DNA from: Phoronis australis
Lineage: Eukaryota; Phoronida; Phoronidae
NCBI GenBank assembly: GCA_002633005.1
Contig: NMRA01000141.1
Span: 378,546 to 442,545, forward strand
Length of the DNA: 64,000 bases
Reading direction: 5' to 3'
The notes beneath the pieces are model-generated. The model saw only the letters and a list, made by a program, of their open reading frames with translations, was not told the DNA's origin and did no database searches. A program made the translations under genes and the position numbers. Every line of letters starts with the position of its first letter. Position 1 is the first letter of the stretch. Below, piece after piece: positions 23,582 through 35,684 of the stretch.

Positions 23582-24639
23582 GTAAATCTTCAGTAGCCAG
23601 ATTAATGACACAGGAAACTGTGACAAGTTATGCCTTGTCCTGTTTGCTTTATCTATTGCCACATGCAGTGCGCTACTTCCAACCAACTGTGAAATATGTC
23701 GACAGCATGATTAATGTCATGTATGGACTATTCCAGGGTAAAATAAAAAAATCAGGTATAAATTACAGTTCAAACTCTTCCTTGAAAGCTCTTCATCACA
23801 AATTGTCTGTTGCAGTCTGAAGGAATGTTTTATTTTTCATAAAACTTATACAATTAGTCCGCTAATGGAATTCCTAGAAAAGGAATTGGTAGATATGGTG
23901 TCACCAAACTCAAGTCGATATTTTGCCTCCTGATGTGTATCTTGGTTTTGTGGTACCACTGGTATTGTCTAGGGCAAGTACACAAAAAATGGCAAATTTG
24001 AGACCAAGAGTTCAACATTCGGCAGATCTCACATTAAAAAACACTTTTGTCTCAACTGGTGAGCTGGGTAAAACTCGAGGTACACCAACTGAGTTTTAAT
24101 TCTGTACACCAGAATTAGAAATTTGGTACAGAGAAAGATAACTTTGCATTCTCACAACACTAAAAAGTTGTATCGGACTTATACCACAGGCTAGAGAACA
24201 TTTACCACGCGAAACTCTCCATAAAGAAATTACCACACAAGAACTTTTACCACATGCAAAGAACCCTTGATAGTTGGAAAGCCCACGCTCAAGATATTAA
24301 GTCGCATCAGCAAATAGCTCTCATTATTCTGAAATTGTTTTTGGTAAAGGTATTGGCTAGTGATAAAGATTCAGTTTCTTCCTGTTAATGACAATAGTTA
24401 TGTGAAGTAGAAGTAGGGAAACAATGACATCATCAACTCTCCCCATTACCAGCCCTATGGTAGTTCCTTTTTTGTGTAAAACAGGGCATACTGCAATAGT
24501 GACCACTTATAGCACTAAAACACAGGCTGGAAAAAATTCAATAATGCACACTGAAATTAGTGATTTTCATAACTGTTTGGCTTCTGTAATCTAATTCCTC
24601 ACGAAAAGTTATGTCAAGTGCCATATACACACAGACTCA
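23582..24639. other. No gene seen
   Basis: A 71-codon frame at 23605-23820 has no domain and no splice support. The rest is AT-rich with no repeat I can place. Confidence 0.5.
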
Positions 24640-25010
24640 ACCAAGAACAAGTTACTCCAAGAACGAGTTGTCGCAAGGTTCGAAGGCTGCCTGGATGCTA
24701 TATTTAAATTAGTCCAACTTGCCCCACTTGCAACAACTTACCCCGGCTTGTTCTAGGGTAACTTGCGACACTTCCAATCGCTGTACGGACGCAAACCTGG
24801 GGCATGGCAGACGTAATTATTAGCCGTGGTTACATGCAAACGGGATTTTGGATGCCATATTTGCACCAGCTGTTCCTTGTCATGAAAAGAGCGACAACTT
24901 CCGCCTTGCACTAGTTATTGGATATGTGTGTGTGGATGGTCAACCAAAAGAAGAACTAGTAGCACGAGCGGAAGTTGCTTCAGGGCAAGCATTTGTGTGG
25001 ACACGACTAT
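24640..25010. repeat. Repeat related to the 3715-5160 element
   Basis: GCGACAACTTCCGCC, then CTAGTTATTGG and a TGTGTGTGGA run (about 24889-24936), is the inverted counterpart of the segment at 3790-3835. Other blocks (CTAGGGTAACTTGCGAC, CAACTTACCCC) match the left end near 3723-3763. This looks like a shorter, probably internally deleted, family member. Confidence 0.45.
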
Positions 25011-25113
25011 AGAGTCCTTTTTCCCGGAGAAATGAAATAAGAAGTTGCAAAAATGATGTAGTTGGATTTGTTTTAATGTCCTTAAGTACTTGAAGAGTAA
25101 TGGGTGCATTCAC

Positions 25114-25271
25114 CTTGACGAATTCAGATAAATGGTGAACGAGACGTGACGAGTCTTCACAAATTGTCTCCACGTGTTTTGATTCAGAAATGGCTTTGTA
25201 TTATCAAGATAATCAAGAACAATATCTGAACTGATGCAGATTGGATGGCGTAGGCACAATTGAGTTGATAG
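25114..25271 (-). CDS. Weak candidate exon
   Basis: On the minus strand a CAGTGACAG acceptor is followed by 52 open codons plus two bases, ending CAAG|GTGAAT. The peptide contains SSDIVLDYLDNTKPF and QFVKTRHVSFTIYLNSS. A second frame of the same bases is also open over much of its length (SKHVETICEDSSRLVHHLSE), which lowers trust in either. The end phase (two bases) does not fit the exon at 11040-11189. It also lies next to a repeat. Confidence 0.2.
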
Positions 25272-25489
25272 CTGTCACTGATACAACAGGTTTAAGGGTA
25301 ATTGACATGAAACAAGATTACAGTACAAATAAAACCACATTGTGACAAATAGACACAGCAACATCAATTTGATTTCCTGTTAATTTCGCTTGTAAATTCT
25401 GTTCCTTGGCAGTTTGGTCTGGTTCAAAATTCTTGTCTATAAGGCCTTTCCTGCTGGCTCCAAAGCTCCGGTGTTACCGAAGTGTCAAT

Positions 25490-25640
25490 CAGTGGGAACA
25501 CTTAACTTTTCATTTTGGATCGAAGTAACAGCGCAAGTTAACTCCGGAGTAAAGAGCTTCGATGTCATCGGAATTATCGGCAGGGGTCACTGCGTTTGGC
25601 AACAGTGGGCGGTGACTGGTTAATATTTCTTAATATTTTG
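25490..25640. repeat. Fragment of PIF/Harbinger-like MITE
   Basis: AAGTTAACTCCGGAGTAAAG, then TCGATGTCATCGGAATTATC and GGGGTCACTGC, resemble the interior of the MITE copies at 34345-34794 and 35212-35681. No terminal repeat remains. An open frame that overlaps it is not taken as a gene. Confidence 0.35.
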
Positions 25641-27427
25641 GTCTAATGTTTATTATTTTGGCAGTATAAGCATTCTGGTATAATTATCCAAGTATTTCCA
25701 GGATTCTATAAAATAAAAATCACTGAAAATATAGTGTACGGAAAACGAGTACCTGCCATACCACCCTTGTTCAGTGAAGCTCATATTACATTGCGCCCCC
25801 TTGCAATAACTTAGCTGAACTAGTTTTCTGACTAACTTCGACGTTGATGGGAACGGTAACGTTTAACTTTGCTGTTAACCACACTAAACATCGAAGCTTC
25901 AACAGCTGCACAGCTAAATGTGATGAAAAGAACCTTAAGATGGATCACCCAAAAAGGCAAATTAAGAAACACTTCATTCTTTAGTCTTTTCAAGAAAGTC
26001 AACCTTCGTGTTATGATGTCACCTCATAACATTAATATAACTATGATAACAGGAATAACATTATAACTATCACTATCACCACATTAGCACTCAAGTACTA
26101 GCAAGAGCATTAGTATACCACTTTCACTGCATCTACTTTACCCATACCACGACTACTACCACTACGAAATATAACAACGATGATAATATACTACGGTATA
26201 TGTAAAGCATTTATTAGCGCACAGTCGCATTTCAACAATACTGTAACTGATAATGAAGATTTTGGATTGATAACTCCAACTTTGTGATTTACAAAAATTA
26301 CTGATGCTACCAGAAGTTTATGTGAACTTTCAGGTATTTTGTACAAATTTGTCAAGTTTCATCGAAGACATAAATCTCTGAAGGAAACGAGATGAAATCT
26401 ATTCATGCAATACTAAATTAATTGAAAATTTTCTACTTTTTGAGAAATACTGCTCAAGGCATAAAGTTTCCAGTACCCAGAAGCACTGCATGACGTTCAG
26501 TGGTATCTAGTGGTTGGCCAATGCTTCTCTACATCAATCATGAAAACTACCCTTGACATCACAGAAATTGTTCTAAGTTTCTACTGTGTTGTACATGGCA
26601 ATTATTGCATAACCGATGTCTTTATGGAAACAACATACTGGTAGAAATAAATCGAAATGTCAAGGACAGAAACTGGTCATTTTTTCATGTGTTTTTGACT
26701 TCTGAAAAGGAATTTCTCGTCAAAAGTAAAGGATCCTTCTTTCGCAGCGAAAATGCGATAAAAGTTGGATAAACGCTTTGATATGTGTTTTCGTTAATGT
26801 TCAGCATGACAGATAACTGGCGTTTACGTCACGACATCGGAAAAAAGACCGAGTTTGGCGATTAACAAAAAAGATTGATATCACGCCTCTGAAAATTGGT
26901 ATCGCCTGGAATATAAGAACTAAACAGGAATTATTTGTATTGACAAAACACTTTTAGCAGTGCATGTTGATGCAGTATACAGTGGACATTTTCAACAATG
27001 TCAAAAGCTTTATAAAAATCAATAAAGGCAATTCTATCAGTTATTTGTGACCGGTATAACACTAGGTCACACTGCCGATATCACTCTGATATCACGTGTC
27101 CGCATTTTGAGAACCAGTTTTCTCCACTGAATAACAGCCACAAACTGGTTCTCATATCCAATGCATTACGTATATCCGATTATTGCCACACTACCTCCAT
27201 TTGTTCACGACTGCAAGGTGAATAATTGTGATCCATCACATTGACGTACAGGACATCCTGATGATGTGTTTATGACAGGCTGATAAAATGAAGACTTCTT
27301 GGTGTCTATACAATGCTTTTGCTTTTCTCAGTTTCTCTACTGTCTACTTGGCACCAAAAGATAACGCCTTTAAGCAAAGTAACCAACCAGAAAATGCAGA
27401 TGTAGGGAAAACATTTACAATCTGATA
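25641..27427. other. No gene seen; one hairpin
   Basis: AT-rich sequence. GAGAACCAGTTT (27109-27120) and its perfect inverse AAACTGGTTCTC (27142-27153) form a 12 bp stem with a 21-base loop, probably a foldback remnant. No exon or RNA gene is supported. Confidence 0.5.
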
Positions 27428-27680
27428 CAATAAAATCTGACAAATTTAAGCACAATATGGCAAACAAGAGGAATTTTCTTTCCTGTCTTCTCACAAAAAA
27501 TAAGTTGCACCAAATAAAGGCTGTGTCATTTTTAAAGATCTTTCCAACAGCTACTATCTGACAATCATTCTGAAAAATAGTGGGCATTCAAAACAATGTT
27601 GGATGCCTTTTGAAAACAAAAAAAGAAACTGGTGATTATTTTTGTCTAAAATTGGTGACATTTTATCGTAAAACGTGTTA
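27428..27680. repeat. Dispersed repeat R1, copy with two ends
   Basis: The left part reads GACAAATTTAAGCACAATAT followed by GGCAAACAAGAGGAATTTTC. The right part on the minus strand reads AAATGTCACCAATTTTAGAC followed by AAAAATAATCACC. The two share an inverted CACCAATTT/CAAATTT type end, so R1 may be a MITE of about 250 bp. Confidence 0.4.
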
Positions 27681-28654
27681 TCAAGTTTTTGAACCAAGTC
27701 AATTATCACGCTTTTTCACTGAGTTAATATCCCGTCAAATCACATCAGAATCACAGAATTCCATTTTTGCTACAGTAAAGTACATACCACTCAGAGCACA
27801 AATTGCTGCCAAAATTACATTTTTTTATTTTTCAAGCATTTCTAACATTAGTGTGAATGTCCACAATTTGTTTAAAATACAGTCTGGTGGTATAGAAATT
27901 GAAAACCGTAAAGCAATGCGGTGATGGTTCTTACCGTTTTACAAAAAATGAAGAAGTATATTTTACTTATCTACCATAGGTGTTAAGAATTAGTCAGATT
28001 TTACTATAGAAATTATAACATTGGTGCTTGTAAGGCGCACTCAGCTACGTGGTTCATGACATTAATATGCAGGCTGTAACTCAGGAGGTCTGTTTACCCC
28101 CACCTCAAATCCTCAACAGAAGTAACAGGCCTGCCCATGACTGAATTTTTCAAAATTTCAATCACCCTCCAAAGTTGATTAACAAAGGAAGAACAGAACA
28201 ACACATTGCAAAGAAATTGGCAAATATTAATTAGTGCCCCCATTGCAAATTTCGCAGTGCCAGCATCGCAATTCAAAATGCAATAACAATATAGCTTTAC
28301 CTGCATTACAAAAATAAATTAAATCATAATTCGAAATACAACACGAGACGATGACTGGAACAGATTGTGAAGAAGCAAGAAAAGTGCTTGACACCGTGTG
28401 TTGCATTGTGGATAAACACCTTAAAATGAGCGTAGGGTTTCACCATTTCAGGACAGGCCTACTGCATGCAGATTTTAGTAGGGCAGATACAACAGGTTGG
28501 CCACACATATCATCTCCACCATCTGCCAATCAGGTCAGCACATCCTCCCCATAACAATGAATAGCAAACCTCTGGATCAAGAGAGGTATAGGTTTATAAG
28601 TCAAGACATAGTCGAACAATTAAGTAAACATGTATTCCTGCTAATTGCTACTAC

Positions 28655-28724
28655 CTGACCTTCCCCATTCTCAATACTGTCTGCAGGCTCTGTGATGGTG
28701 ACTTTAATGTGGGCAGCAGTCATT
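28655..28724 (-). CDS. Short internal coding exon, unidentified
   Basis: A 70-base exon has a strong minus-strand acceptor (CTCTATTTCCAG) and ends GGTCAG|GTAGTA. It reads one base, then 23 codons, ending in phase 0: MTAAHIKVTITEPADSIENG followed by EGQ. Ending in phase 0 fits the start of the exon at 11040-11189. Its one-base start fits the two-base end of the possible first exon at 39812-39840. I infer it is an upstream exon of the same minus-strand gene, but no transcript supports this here. An alternative donor five bases earlier is possible. Confidence 0.5.
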
Positions 28725-31442
28725 CTGGAAATAGAGTGAACAACCGATTAAGTCAGATTTTTACATGATACCATAATAGTGTATGACCACAGAATCAGGT
28801 AATTGTTTGTGGAGAAAGGTTAATTAAAGGTGCATTGCTTCCTTAAATTGCAGGCTGAACATGAAACCATGAATAAATTTTGCCATGAATTCAGTTGTGT
28901 TTAATCAAAACCGTTTGAGCAATCGCCCGGGACAGATACACAGAACAAAAATCATGTTAGAAAATGTGAATATTGTTTGACCGACCTTCAAAGCCACATA
29001 CCCATGAATTACCATTGCCTACAAACCCAATGAGAGGCTTAACACACAATTCAAGAATGCGTGTACATGATTTTCGTAAATGATCCGGCCAAAGGCAACA
29101 ATTTTGGCTTGCATTAACTGCAATACTGATATGATCAAGCCCCTCTGTAACTGTTGCAGGTGAACAACAAAACCACAACGAAGTGTTGAAAGATATAGAC
29201 AGATACGCTATTTGCATAAAAAGTCTTTAATGAACAATATCCACCAACGATTAGTAGTTTTCGTATAGTGATCAGTTCAGCATCACCTGAAAATTCAAGT
29301 AGGTGAAGCTTGTCTTGGTATCCTTCCGGAGATAAGAAAATAACAGTGACAGAACATTTGCGATAACCTTTTTTAATTGTCGTGCTCATACATTTTATAG
29401 ATACGTGACTTCAACTGGAATTATTTTGTTTATGAAGCAACGAATGCATGAGGTGGGAAATATAGCCACCACAATACAAGCTGTACAGGAATCATTTTAG
29501 AAAGATGTGGGTATGGGCAAATTGACCCACATGGCCTCAAGTCTAAGGGCCAATTTGGAGGACCTGTGGGCCGTCATAGTTTTTTGTCCTTTTGTACTTC
29601 CTATGTTAATTTCCCATTGGCCCGAGTTAGCCAAACACAGTGCGCCAGGGGGCGCTGACAACTTTCTTTTTATTTACCAATGCCCCCACACGGTCCTTTT
29701 GGGAATGGGAACCATTTTCTATCATGGTGTACAAAGGTTTGAGATACAGTTTGTCATTCGCTAGGTTATTTTCAGACAACAAATTAGGAAAAATGCCTCA
29801 TTGAAAAGCATAGCAATGGCGACTGATGACACTGCCATGTTTCAATTTTTTAGAGGATACCTAATACCGTGACCACATTGTTGCAAATGCTCAAAATGTC
29901 TGGTAATAGCCATGCCATTCAAACCATGCTGAAAGCAAAGTAAATTATCCTGTAAACTTTTTTGCTGAAAACTTTGACAAAATAAATTTCACCTGTCCGC
30001 AATATTGATTCCCAAACTCAAGAATATTTACCATCCATCACTAAGCATATTTGGATGTTTTAAGTGATCATGTGTCATGGCAGTAGATGATGCAATTTGG
30101 ACCCGGAAATAAGAATAGACATGCCGCCACACTGGGTCCAAAACATCATAATGACATCAAATGACGTCATGCTAAACATTCCTACATTTGTAAATCTTAA
30201 ACCCGCATGGCTGCATAGATCACAAACTTTTGTAAGTCTGATCTGCACAGTTAGCAGAAGGTCCTGGGTTCACTTAAAAATGTTTGTGAACTGAGTATAC
30301 ACTACTTTTCAATAATTGAGAGCTGGCGACTCTTCCTTTCCAAAATGATCTTTCCATCAATAACACTGCTCAACAAGTGCGCCATAACACATGCTGGATT
30401 TTGTACGTTTAGTTTAATTGGGATATTGTGCCAAGTAACAAAACAACTTGCCTCCACCAAAGACTTACAAAATAATAACAGAATGAAGGTTATATTGGAG
30501 GGCTGGTTTCGTGACACATCCAAGAGTGCTCCCAAACCACACATAGTCACCTGATCAGCATGTTGTGGCATGAACAGAAGTTTATTGACCAAAGAACTTT
30601 GACTCTGACTCATAGACATTGAGACCATAAACCTTTGACCAATAGCTTCTCTAGATTTCTTATTCCAAAATGTTATTATCAGTAACAATCTGGAGCTTGA
30701 CCTGTTTACATTTAGCACAAATACCATAGGAAAGAAAGGTAGCCAGCTGTGTCAAGGGGTTTTTGTAAACAGATTATCATACAAAGACCTCTACACTGGC
30801 TCAGAATGGTCCATGGACCTTGCATAAATGCTATTTACCAAGTTTTGATATTTAAAATACCCAGATTCCTGTTTCATAGAAGAGCCCTTTCCAATCTAAT
30901 GCTAATTCCTCTTCAAGTTAACTCCACTAAGGACCCCATGGAAAGTTACCAGAGTTCAGCTGTCTGCCTGAGAAAATTGACCTTGCATCATGTGTGCTCA
31001 CATTTTGCTCACACTGTAAATGTAGTACATACAGTTACAATGAGATTTTTTTGTTGTCAGCAGAGGCTCTCATTAATTTCCACTGGCACCAGAAAGTAAT
31101 TAGTAAGAAAATCAATTTTAAACATTGCAATGCAACTTCAATAAATACCTGACATTGGAGATAGGGTATTGGAATGTGTTTGTGACAGTTTTTCATCATT
31201 TATTAGTTTAGGTATTTTCTTGAACATATTAAGTTTAACCTTATCCATTATTGAGTGGAGACAACATTCTTGGGACATCTATTTACTTCTTCATGCTATA
31301 GATCTTAGTTCATTACATTTGTTTATGTTTCATTTCCTCGTTTTCTGTAGATTTCAGTTGACTTGCTAGACCCTCTATTATCTCAGACATTTATGTACTT
31401 AGTGACACTGATAACCTGTTGTATTTTCATACCTGTAGCAGC
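28725..31442. other. No gene seen
   Basis: The longest open frame is a 141-codon minus-strand frame at 30302-30727. It has no recognisable domain and no splice context, and the plus strand opposite is also open, which is common in such DNA. Other frames here are shorter and similar in quality. Confidence 0.5.
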
Positions 31443-31662
31443 TTAAAGGAGAATGCCACTGGATTTAATTACACTATTTTACAGTCTTAAAGGAGAATGC
31501 CACCCAATTTAATTAATTTTTTTTACTGTCTTAATCGGTTTATATTTACATCACCTTGTATATGGTTGATCTTACCTCGCCAAGAGGTGTCGCATTAACA
31601 TGTGAGGAAGGTGAGAAACGACGCAGCGACATCAGTGGTTCTTCGACAGCGTGAGTGCCGCT

Positions 31663-31872
31663 ATGGTGAGGTGCATCTTCCCCACTTGTGTCAACTATGA
31701 AGCTGTGAGGAAAGCAGATATATCGTTTTTTCGATTTCCTCGAGAGCCCATAATGCTTCGGAAGTGGCTCGCGGTAGTGAAGAATGAAAAGTATGCTGTT
31801 AATACCAAGTGTGAGGCCGTGAAACTTCTCGGTGTCCGTCAGTGGCCTGCACTTCGTCGGATCGGTTGTTGA
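31663..31872 (+). pseudogene. N-terminal half of a THAP domain
   Basis: The frame from ATG at 31663 reads MVRCIFPTCVNYEAV (C..C zinc ligands), then ADISFFRFPREPIMLRKWLA, which carries the FxRFP motif and the conserved Trp of THAP domains, then VVKNEKYAVNTKCEAV. The second half with the C..HF ligands is absent; the frame runs into unrelated codons and stops at 31870-31872. A GTGTGAG donor near 31818 suggests the domain was split by an intron whose next exon is missing. As a protein it could not complete the zinc site. It sits about 170 bases inside the left end of the element. Confidence 0.7.
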
Positions 31873-31958
31873 TCAGATTTTGATTATGGAGAATTCTAGT
31901 TGGCCATGAAAACATAAACAATTACATTTAATTCAAGACGTGAGAACATAATATTTTA

Positions 31959-32195
31959 TATAACCTGTTTGATAACTGACTCGTTAGTCAGGCTTCTGTT
32001 TGGTCCTCCCGGTGTAGGATGTTTTCGCCACTTCTTTTTCTCAGCCCTCAATAAACGTCGTAAGCACACCTTTTTTAGATGCGGTGCAAAATCAGGATGG
32101 TCCGTAACACACATCTGCGCTTCTGCAAGACTTCTTTTCACTTGCGGAATTCCGTGGCACCAAACGCAAGCGTCAGCCGTTTCATTACCATGCAG
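31959..32195 (-). pseudogene. P2X7 C-terminal-domain-like fragment
   Basis: The minus-strand frame reads LHGNETADACVWCHGIPQVK, then MCVTDHPDFAPHLKKVCLRR, then LLRAEKKKWRKHP. The CxWC pair, the CxTxHPxF motif and the following VCL resemble the cysteine-rich intracellular tail of P2X7 receptors, which also occurs alone or with other domains in many invertebrate proteins. The frame is open and lies inside the TTAA element, opposite in strand to the THAP piece. An upstream stop (TAA just before the Leu) means the start is an exon border or lost. Resemblance is by motif only. Confidence 0.45.
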
Positions 32196-33210
32196 TTAGC
32201 TCACTGACATCATGACAAGTTCAAACGGTTTTCGGAACTATTCATATGCTTCGTTGTCTGTGCACGTTCACGGAACCTCTCTATAATTTCTTGATCGCTG
32301 TATTCTTGTGAAACCTAACAACCGACCTGTGAAGTCTTGTCGGATGAGCACTCGTCTAAGTCGGGATTTGGGTTGCGAGAGTTGCCACGTCGACGTTAAT
32401 TATGCGTTCTGTTTCAAAATGAATTATTCTCACCCTAACCAATGCTTTTGTGAAACTGAAGCAAAGTCCGTCTCATTAGATACAATTTGTAATGCCTTAG
32501 AGTGTTCCTGAGTGCAAATGTTTTGAGAAGACGGCAATGAATAAATCGCTGTGTTACAGGCTTTAGATGCAATAAACCGGCTAATTGACCCCCCCCCCGC
32601 GCCGAGGCCGTGTGAACGTATGCTAATTCAGTGTTTGCTGACAGAAAGCTACTGTGATACAATAACTCCATTTTATATCCTGTGGTCAGATGTTAGGGGA
32701 ATCTTTATATACATATTCATACACATAATTTGAATCATTGTTACTGCAAAACCTTTGCCCTGACGGTTCTATGGAAGGGTAACCTGACTTCGTCCCCCTC
32801 CCACAGACGAATACTTCGAATTTATCAACAGACCCCAAACGCCCATGACCGACCTTGGTAAACTGGCCTACCGAACTTTATACGCTACGGTACATTCAAA
32901 TACCTAAAAATCCATAACAGCGAAATAAAATAATACACTTGTTCCATAACTTGATGTATTTGTAAGGGTTTTACATCGAATTTTAATGATTTCTTGGTGC
33001 AAAACAATGAATTCAAGCAACAAGCTGACACCAGTAAGCGTGTTGTGAACTGCTGAACAGACTGCATTCAAACCTCTGACGTCATTGGTTAATTTCAACA
33101 CCTCCGTCTGCCGTCAGGTAAAAGAGCTGTCAACTCGCTGTTATCAAGTGCAACTACTCCATCTAAACTGATACAAAACAGGTTGTTTTTTGGGTGGTAT
33201 TCTCCTCTAA

Positions 33211-34344
33211 CTCTATAATCCTGTCTAGCTGCCCCTCATGACTTGTATTTACAAACATCCCAGCCCAAGCTTCTCCCTCATTGGTTAGTTTTGTATTTGG
33301 CGTGCATTCTGATTGGTCGAATAGGTTCACTTGCATGTTATATGTTATATCTATATACTATCACACCAGAAGCTTTTAATACTTCATACTGAACACGTTT
33401 TTTTTTCTATGAACCACATATGGTTACGCAGAAGAACAACTAAATTTGGCTGACTCTGGAACATCATATATCAGAAACAGTCAAGAGTCATGCAACACTT
33501 TCATGTAGCTATGCTTCACACACTTTTCCCCAAAATGTTATTAGTAATTGTTTTCAAAATGTTTCACGTTTACAAAAATGAATACTCAAAGTTGCATAAA
33601 ACAAAAATGAAACGATATTTTAGAAAACTGGAACAACATTGTTGAGATAGATCTCACCTTGAATATTTATATCAAATAAAATGATATGATCATGTTACTG
33701 ACACCATTGTTTTACTATCAATGCGCTTTTCTTTTTTTGCTCAACTTTGCTAAAAATACGACATCACATTACCCCCTTAATGTCAAAAATCAAAGTCTAC
33801 TTTAAGAAACACATGCAGTACATTTATTGAGTTAAAATCTATCGTGTTGTACACATATAGTTAATTGCACAGATCTACATAACCTTAGGGGTGGAAGGTA
33901 CTACAGACATCAAAGTTCACCCATGAGGATCTACATTTTTTAAAGTGACGTACAATGTTCAAATAATCAACAGAACGAAATGCATAGAGTAGGAAAATTT
34001 GGATAACATGTTTAAAAAAATATCAAAACGTTTACCATGTTTGACAGCAGCAAATGCCTCAGTACAGTGAAAATAATTTGGAAACTGAATTTTCTTGATT
34101 CTGAAGATTGAGCAAAGGCAGTTTTGGTGTCAATCATATTTGTCAAATGATGGACATAGCACTTTAGATCAAGAGTTTGAAAATAGACATGGCAGTACAA
34201 AAAATCATTGAAAATGGCAGGTGAAACAATGCGTAAATGTGTCCTCAGAGTGTGTAACCATCAAGATCAATGTCTTTTGTGGTTGATTGTAATTTTCAAA
34301 TTTATTCCTCCCCATAAATACTGCTTTCCCACTGACTACATAAA
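33211..34344. other. No gene seen
   Basis: AT-rich sequence with no supported exon and no clear repeat. Short open frames have no domain. Confidence 0.5.
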
Positions 34345-34794
34345 GGGGCTCTTTCATACTAGATTAACTCCGGGATGAGAGGAGCGTCAAATAAACTGCC
34401 AAGTTCATTGAACTGTTCATACCAGCACTGGTAGTTAATGGCATCGACGTAAATGGTAGGTGATGATATCATCGAAGAAATCGCAAGTAACACTGGTAGG
34501 TTTTTCGTCCTGTGCGCTATAAGAGTTAATAATGTGACAATTTGAGAATATTCACATGTGATAATTGATATAAAACTTTTTTTAAATTACTGCCCTTTAA
34601 TTATTGATGATAACAGTGACCCCTGGTGATAACTTTGGTGAGACTGAAGTTGACAGTTCATACTGCAGCGTCAACGCTCCTTTGTTAAATCCACCTGTTT
34701 ACTGCGAAGTTACCTGGCACTGGACTGAAGTTTACCATTCATACTGATCACAACTTCGCAAAACATTGACGCAACTGTTAGTATGAAAGGGCCC
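34345..34794. mobile_element. PIF/Harbinger-like MITE, copy 1
   Basis: The ends are inverted: GGGGCTCTTTCATACTAG on the left and, on the minus strand, GGGCCCTTTCATACTAAC on the right. The interior has many AGTTAACT/GTTAACT words shared with the copies at 35212, 46477 and 58404. GGGCC..TTCAYAC ends are typical of PIF/Harbinger MITEs. The flanks are A-rich (TAAA and AAAG), so a clean TAA duplication is not visible for this copy. Non-coding, about 450 bp. Confidence 0.65.
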
Positions 34795-35211
34795 AAAGTA
34801 AAAAACCTGCATGGCATATCTTATGATAATAAAGATTATCAACCACATTAAATTTCCAGAGTTACCCCTGAACCGAATATTAACAGCCATCACAATAAAT
34901 ATCGGAAGCTAAACGAATTAAGACCACAAGTGGCATACGTTTTGACCTTTTAAACAAAATGGAGTCGAACAAGATGACCGTGCAAGCTGCATTGCTTACA
35001 GACTTATCAGGATTGCAGTTTGGACTGGAGATGAGTTTCAACTTCTGACTTTGTGGGAGCTCATGATATGTTTCACAGCAAGACATGCAATGCTAACACT
35101 AACCGCTGACTTACACTGAATGGCACATAATAGCACGAAACTGATGCACTCTCACCAACTCTGGTCGAACTGATAAAACCTTTTGCTGCTGTAACAATGC
35201 TTAAGGACTAA

Positions 35212-35681
35212 AGGCCCGTGGGAGAGTCGACGTAAACAGCGTAGTTAACTGGACCGTTCATACTGGCTTCGGTAGTTAATGAACATTGAAGTAAACGGTT
35301 GGCGATGCTGTTGTCATCGAAGTTATCGCAAGGTAGCACTGCACGCTAAGATTTTTTCAATATGACAATTTGGGAACATTTATATGTGCTAAATGACATT
35401 AAACTTACTTTTAAATCGATTGGTTACTATTAGAGCAAAATATAAGTAGCTATTAGTGACGGCACTAACTTGTAACTGTTGACGATAACAGTGGCACCTG
35501 GCAATAACTTCGATTGGACCATTCATACAGAACCGCAGCGTCGACGCTGCGCTATTAAATCCACCTGTTAACTGTGATGTTAACTGGAGCTGTTAACTGC
35601 AATCCCGGACCGGAGTTAAGCATTCATACTGACTGCAACTCCCCAAACTATCGACGCATCGACATTAGTATGAAAGGCCCT
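35212..35681. mobile_element. PIF/Harbinger-like MITE, copy 2 with TAA duplication
   Basis: The element runs from AGGCCC to GGGCCT on the opposite strand and is flanked by TAA on both sides (35209-35211 and 35682-35684), the 3 bp target size and sequence preferred by PIF/Harbinger transposases. Its right end ATTAGTATGAAAGGCCC is near-identical to copy 1, and the interior shares CTATTAAATCCACCTGTTAA and the CAACTCCCCAAAC block. It lies about 400 bases from copy 1 in the same orientation. Confidence 0.7.
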
Positions 35682-35684
35682 TAA

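Larger units (their letters stand above)
31447..33206. mobile_element. Second TTAA-type THAP element (Kolobok-like)
   Basis: The left end AGGAGAATGCCACCCAA (31491, preceded by TTAA at 31487) is inverted at the right as AGGAGAATACCACCCAA, ending at 33206 and followed by CTAA (one base from TTAA). The left tip is duplicated: another TTAA plus AGGAGAATGCCAC starts at 31443, 44 bases earlier. Inside are a THAP N-terminal fragment on the plus strand and a P2X7-tail-like fragment on the minus strand. TTAA flanks, an AGG-starting end and THAP fit Kolobok. No catalytic domain remains, so this is a deletion derivative. Confidence 0.65.

Noticed and set aside
30302-30727. 141-codon minus-strand frame
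   Set aside because: No recognisable motif; the opposite strand is also partly open; no exon borders.
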